Origin: Actinomycetes bacterium
GTDB taxonomy: Bacteria > Actinomycetota > Actinomycetes > Streptosporangiales > Streptosporangiaceae
Direction of reading: 5' to 3'
DNA: 6,395 bases
NCBI GenBank assembly: GCA_025964635.1
Contig: JAOPYP010000234.1
Span: forward strand, 1-6,395
Part shown: in pieces, positions 6,051 through 6,395 of the stretch
Numbering within the stretch: the first letter of the stretch is position 1
How the letters are laid out: every line of letters starts with the position of its first letter
Notes under the pieces: generated by a model
Told to the model about the DNA's origin: nothing
The model's input: the letters and a program-made list of their open reading frames with translations, nothing else
Databases searched by the model: none
Position numbers and translations under genes: made by a program

Positions 6051-6093
6051 TGGAGCTAAACGGGCTCGAACCGCTGACCTCTTGCATGCCATG
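6051..6093 (-). tRNA. 3' half of tRNA-Ala(GGC), putative attachment site
   Basis: The minus strand reads from the anticodon loop ATGGCAT (6086-6092; U33, anticodon GGC at 6088-6090, and the A32-U38 pair characteristic of tRNA-Ala GGC). It continues through the 3' anticodon strand GCAAG, the variable region AGGTC, a T-arm (AGCGG-TTCGAGC-CCGTT, with one G-T wobble) and the 3' acceptor strand TAGCTCC, with discriminator A at 6051. CCA is not encoded. The bases before the loop (GCTTC) do not pair with GCAAG, and no D-arm or 5' acceptor strand is present, so the molecule cannot fold as a tRNA. A fragment running exactly from anticodon loop to 3' end is what site-specific integration into a tRNA gene leaves. 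If so, the element lies on the higher-coordinate side. Confidence 0.72.
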
Positions 6094-6304
6094 AAGCCCA
6101 GGCACTTCCACTGACCAGCAGCTATACGGCGTGACCAGCAAAGACACCGACAGAGAGCAACGCGGAGCCACGCAGAACGACGCCGCAAACACGCATCTGC
6201 TACCCATTGCGCTACCCGCAGACCTGAACATTCGAACGCCCTCCCTCGAACAGAAGCGATCCGCCACGGCCAGACCAGACAGCTGTCAACGGCGGCTGAA
6301 TTCT
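6094..6304. other. Gap between tRNA fragment and IS end; no gene seen
   Basis: No frame gives a recognisable protein. A minus-strand stretch near 6199-6217 (GGGTAGCGCAATGGGTAGC) faintly resembles a tRNA D-arm, but it lacks pairing and context. Confidence 0.4.
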
Positions 6305-6395
6305 GGCTCTGGCACAGTTTCCGTGACGTGTTCCTTGATCGTTAGTCGGCGAGCAGGACGCGGCGGCGGAGCAGGTCGGGATTAGCGCGGCCATA
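6305..6395 (-). mobile_element. End of an ISL3-like insertion sequence (partial)
   Basis: The transposase 3' tip is followed, 15 bases beyond its stop, by a segment ending in GGCTCTGGCACAGTTTCC (plus strand from 6305), which looks like the terminal inverted repeat of an ISL3-family element. The other end, the rest of the transposase and the target duplication are outside the window, so the exact boundary is an estimate. Confidence 0.5.
6342..6395 (-). CDS. ISL3-family-like transposase, C-terminal tip (partial)
   Basis: The last 17 codons before a TAA at 6342-6344 read YGRANPDLLRRRVLLAD. Actinobacterial ISL3-family transposases typically end in a 'YGRA-FDLLR-RVLL' motif directly after their DDE domain, and this matches closely. 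The catalytic core lies outside the window, so intactness cannot be judged. A different DDE transposase with a similar tail cannot be excluded. Confidence 0.6.
   Translation of the reverse strand, partial: YGRANPDLLRRRVLLAD

Noticed and set aside
6199..6217. tRNA D-arm-like sequence on the minus strand
   Set aside because: The stems do not pair and there is no acceptor or anticodon context. It cannot be joined to the tRNA half at 6051-6093.
1..6395. CRISPR array, riboswitch, rRNA or replication origin
   Set aside because: I see no regularly spaced repeats, conserved aptamer cores, rRNA segments or clusters of DnaA-box-like sites.

Overview
The window is GC-rich with strong G/C preference at third codon positions. 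Together with an AfsR/LAL-like STAND ATPase, an actinobacterial-type metallo-beta-lactamase-fold hydrolase and sparse Shine-Dalgarno sites, this suggests a high-GC actinobacterium. The genus cannot be read from the window. Every gene I can support lies on the minus strand, so the window reads from right to left.

From right to left: the right edge holds the 3' tip of an ISL3-like transposase and its probable inverted-repeat end (6305-6395). About 210 bases further left is the 3' half of a tRNA-Ala(GGC), from anticodon loop to discriminator base, without its 5' half (6051-6093). This is the usual scar or attachment site of a tRNA-targeting integrative element. Next comes gene-poor, probably decayed DNA with a short coiled-coil-like relic (5760-5855). 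It is followed by a compact Phd/YefM-RelE type toxin-antitoxin pair with an ATGA overlap (5136-5641) and a possible terminator hairpin.

The centre is dominated by one 894-residue protein (1983-4667): DUF4062, then an NB-ARC ATPase, winged helix and TPR-like helical repeats. It is a STAND signalling protein without a recognisable DNA-binding domain. A possible 54-codon ORF or relic ends 11 bases before its start. Downstream are an orphan 35-codon C-terminal gene fragment (1672-1779) and a perfect 15-bp hairpin (1609-1645) that probably terminated it.

The left part is a former two-gene operon: an intact MBL-fold hydrolase (679-1548) with a clear ribosome binding site, whose stop overlaps by ATGA the start of a wrecked aldo/keto reductase (371-682 and perhaps further left). 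The reductase is broken by three apparent one-base deletions, a 22/23-bp tandem duplication and loss of its catalytic Tyr. The leftmost 370 bases have no gene I can assign.

The picture is an accessory region: a candidate sensor/defence STAND ATPase and a toxin-antitoxin module set among pseudogenes, an IS end and a tRNA-derived recombination scar. No cooperation between the STAND protein, the hydrolase and the TA pair is shown by the sequence; they are separated by gaps of about 435-470 bases.
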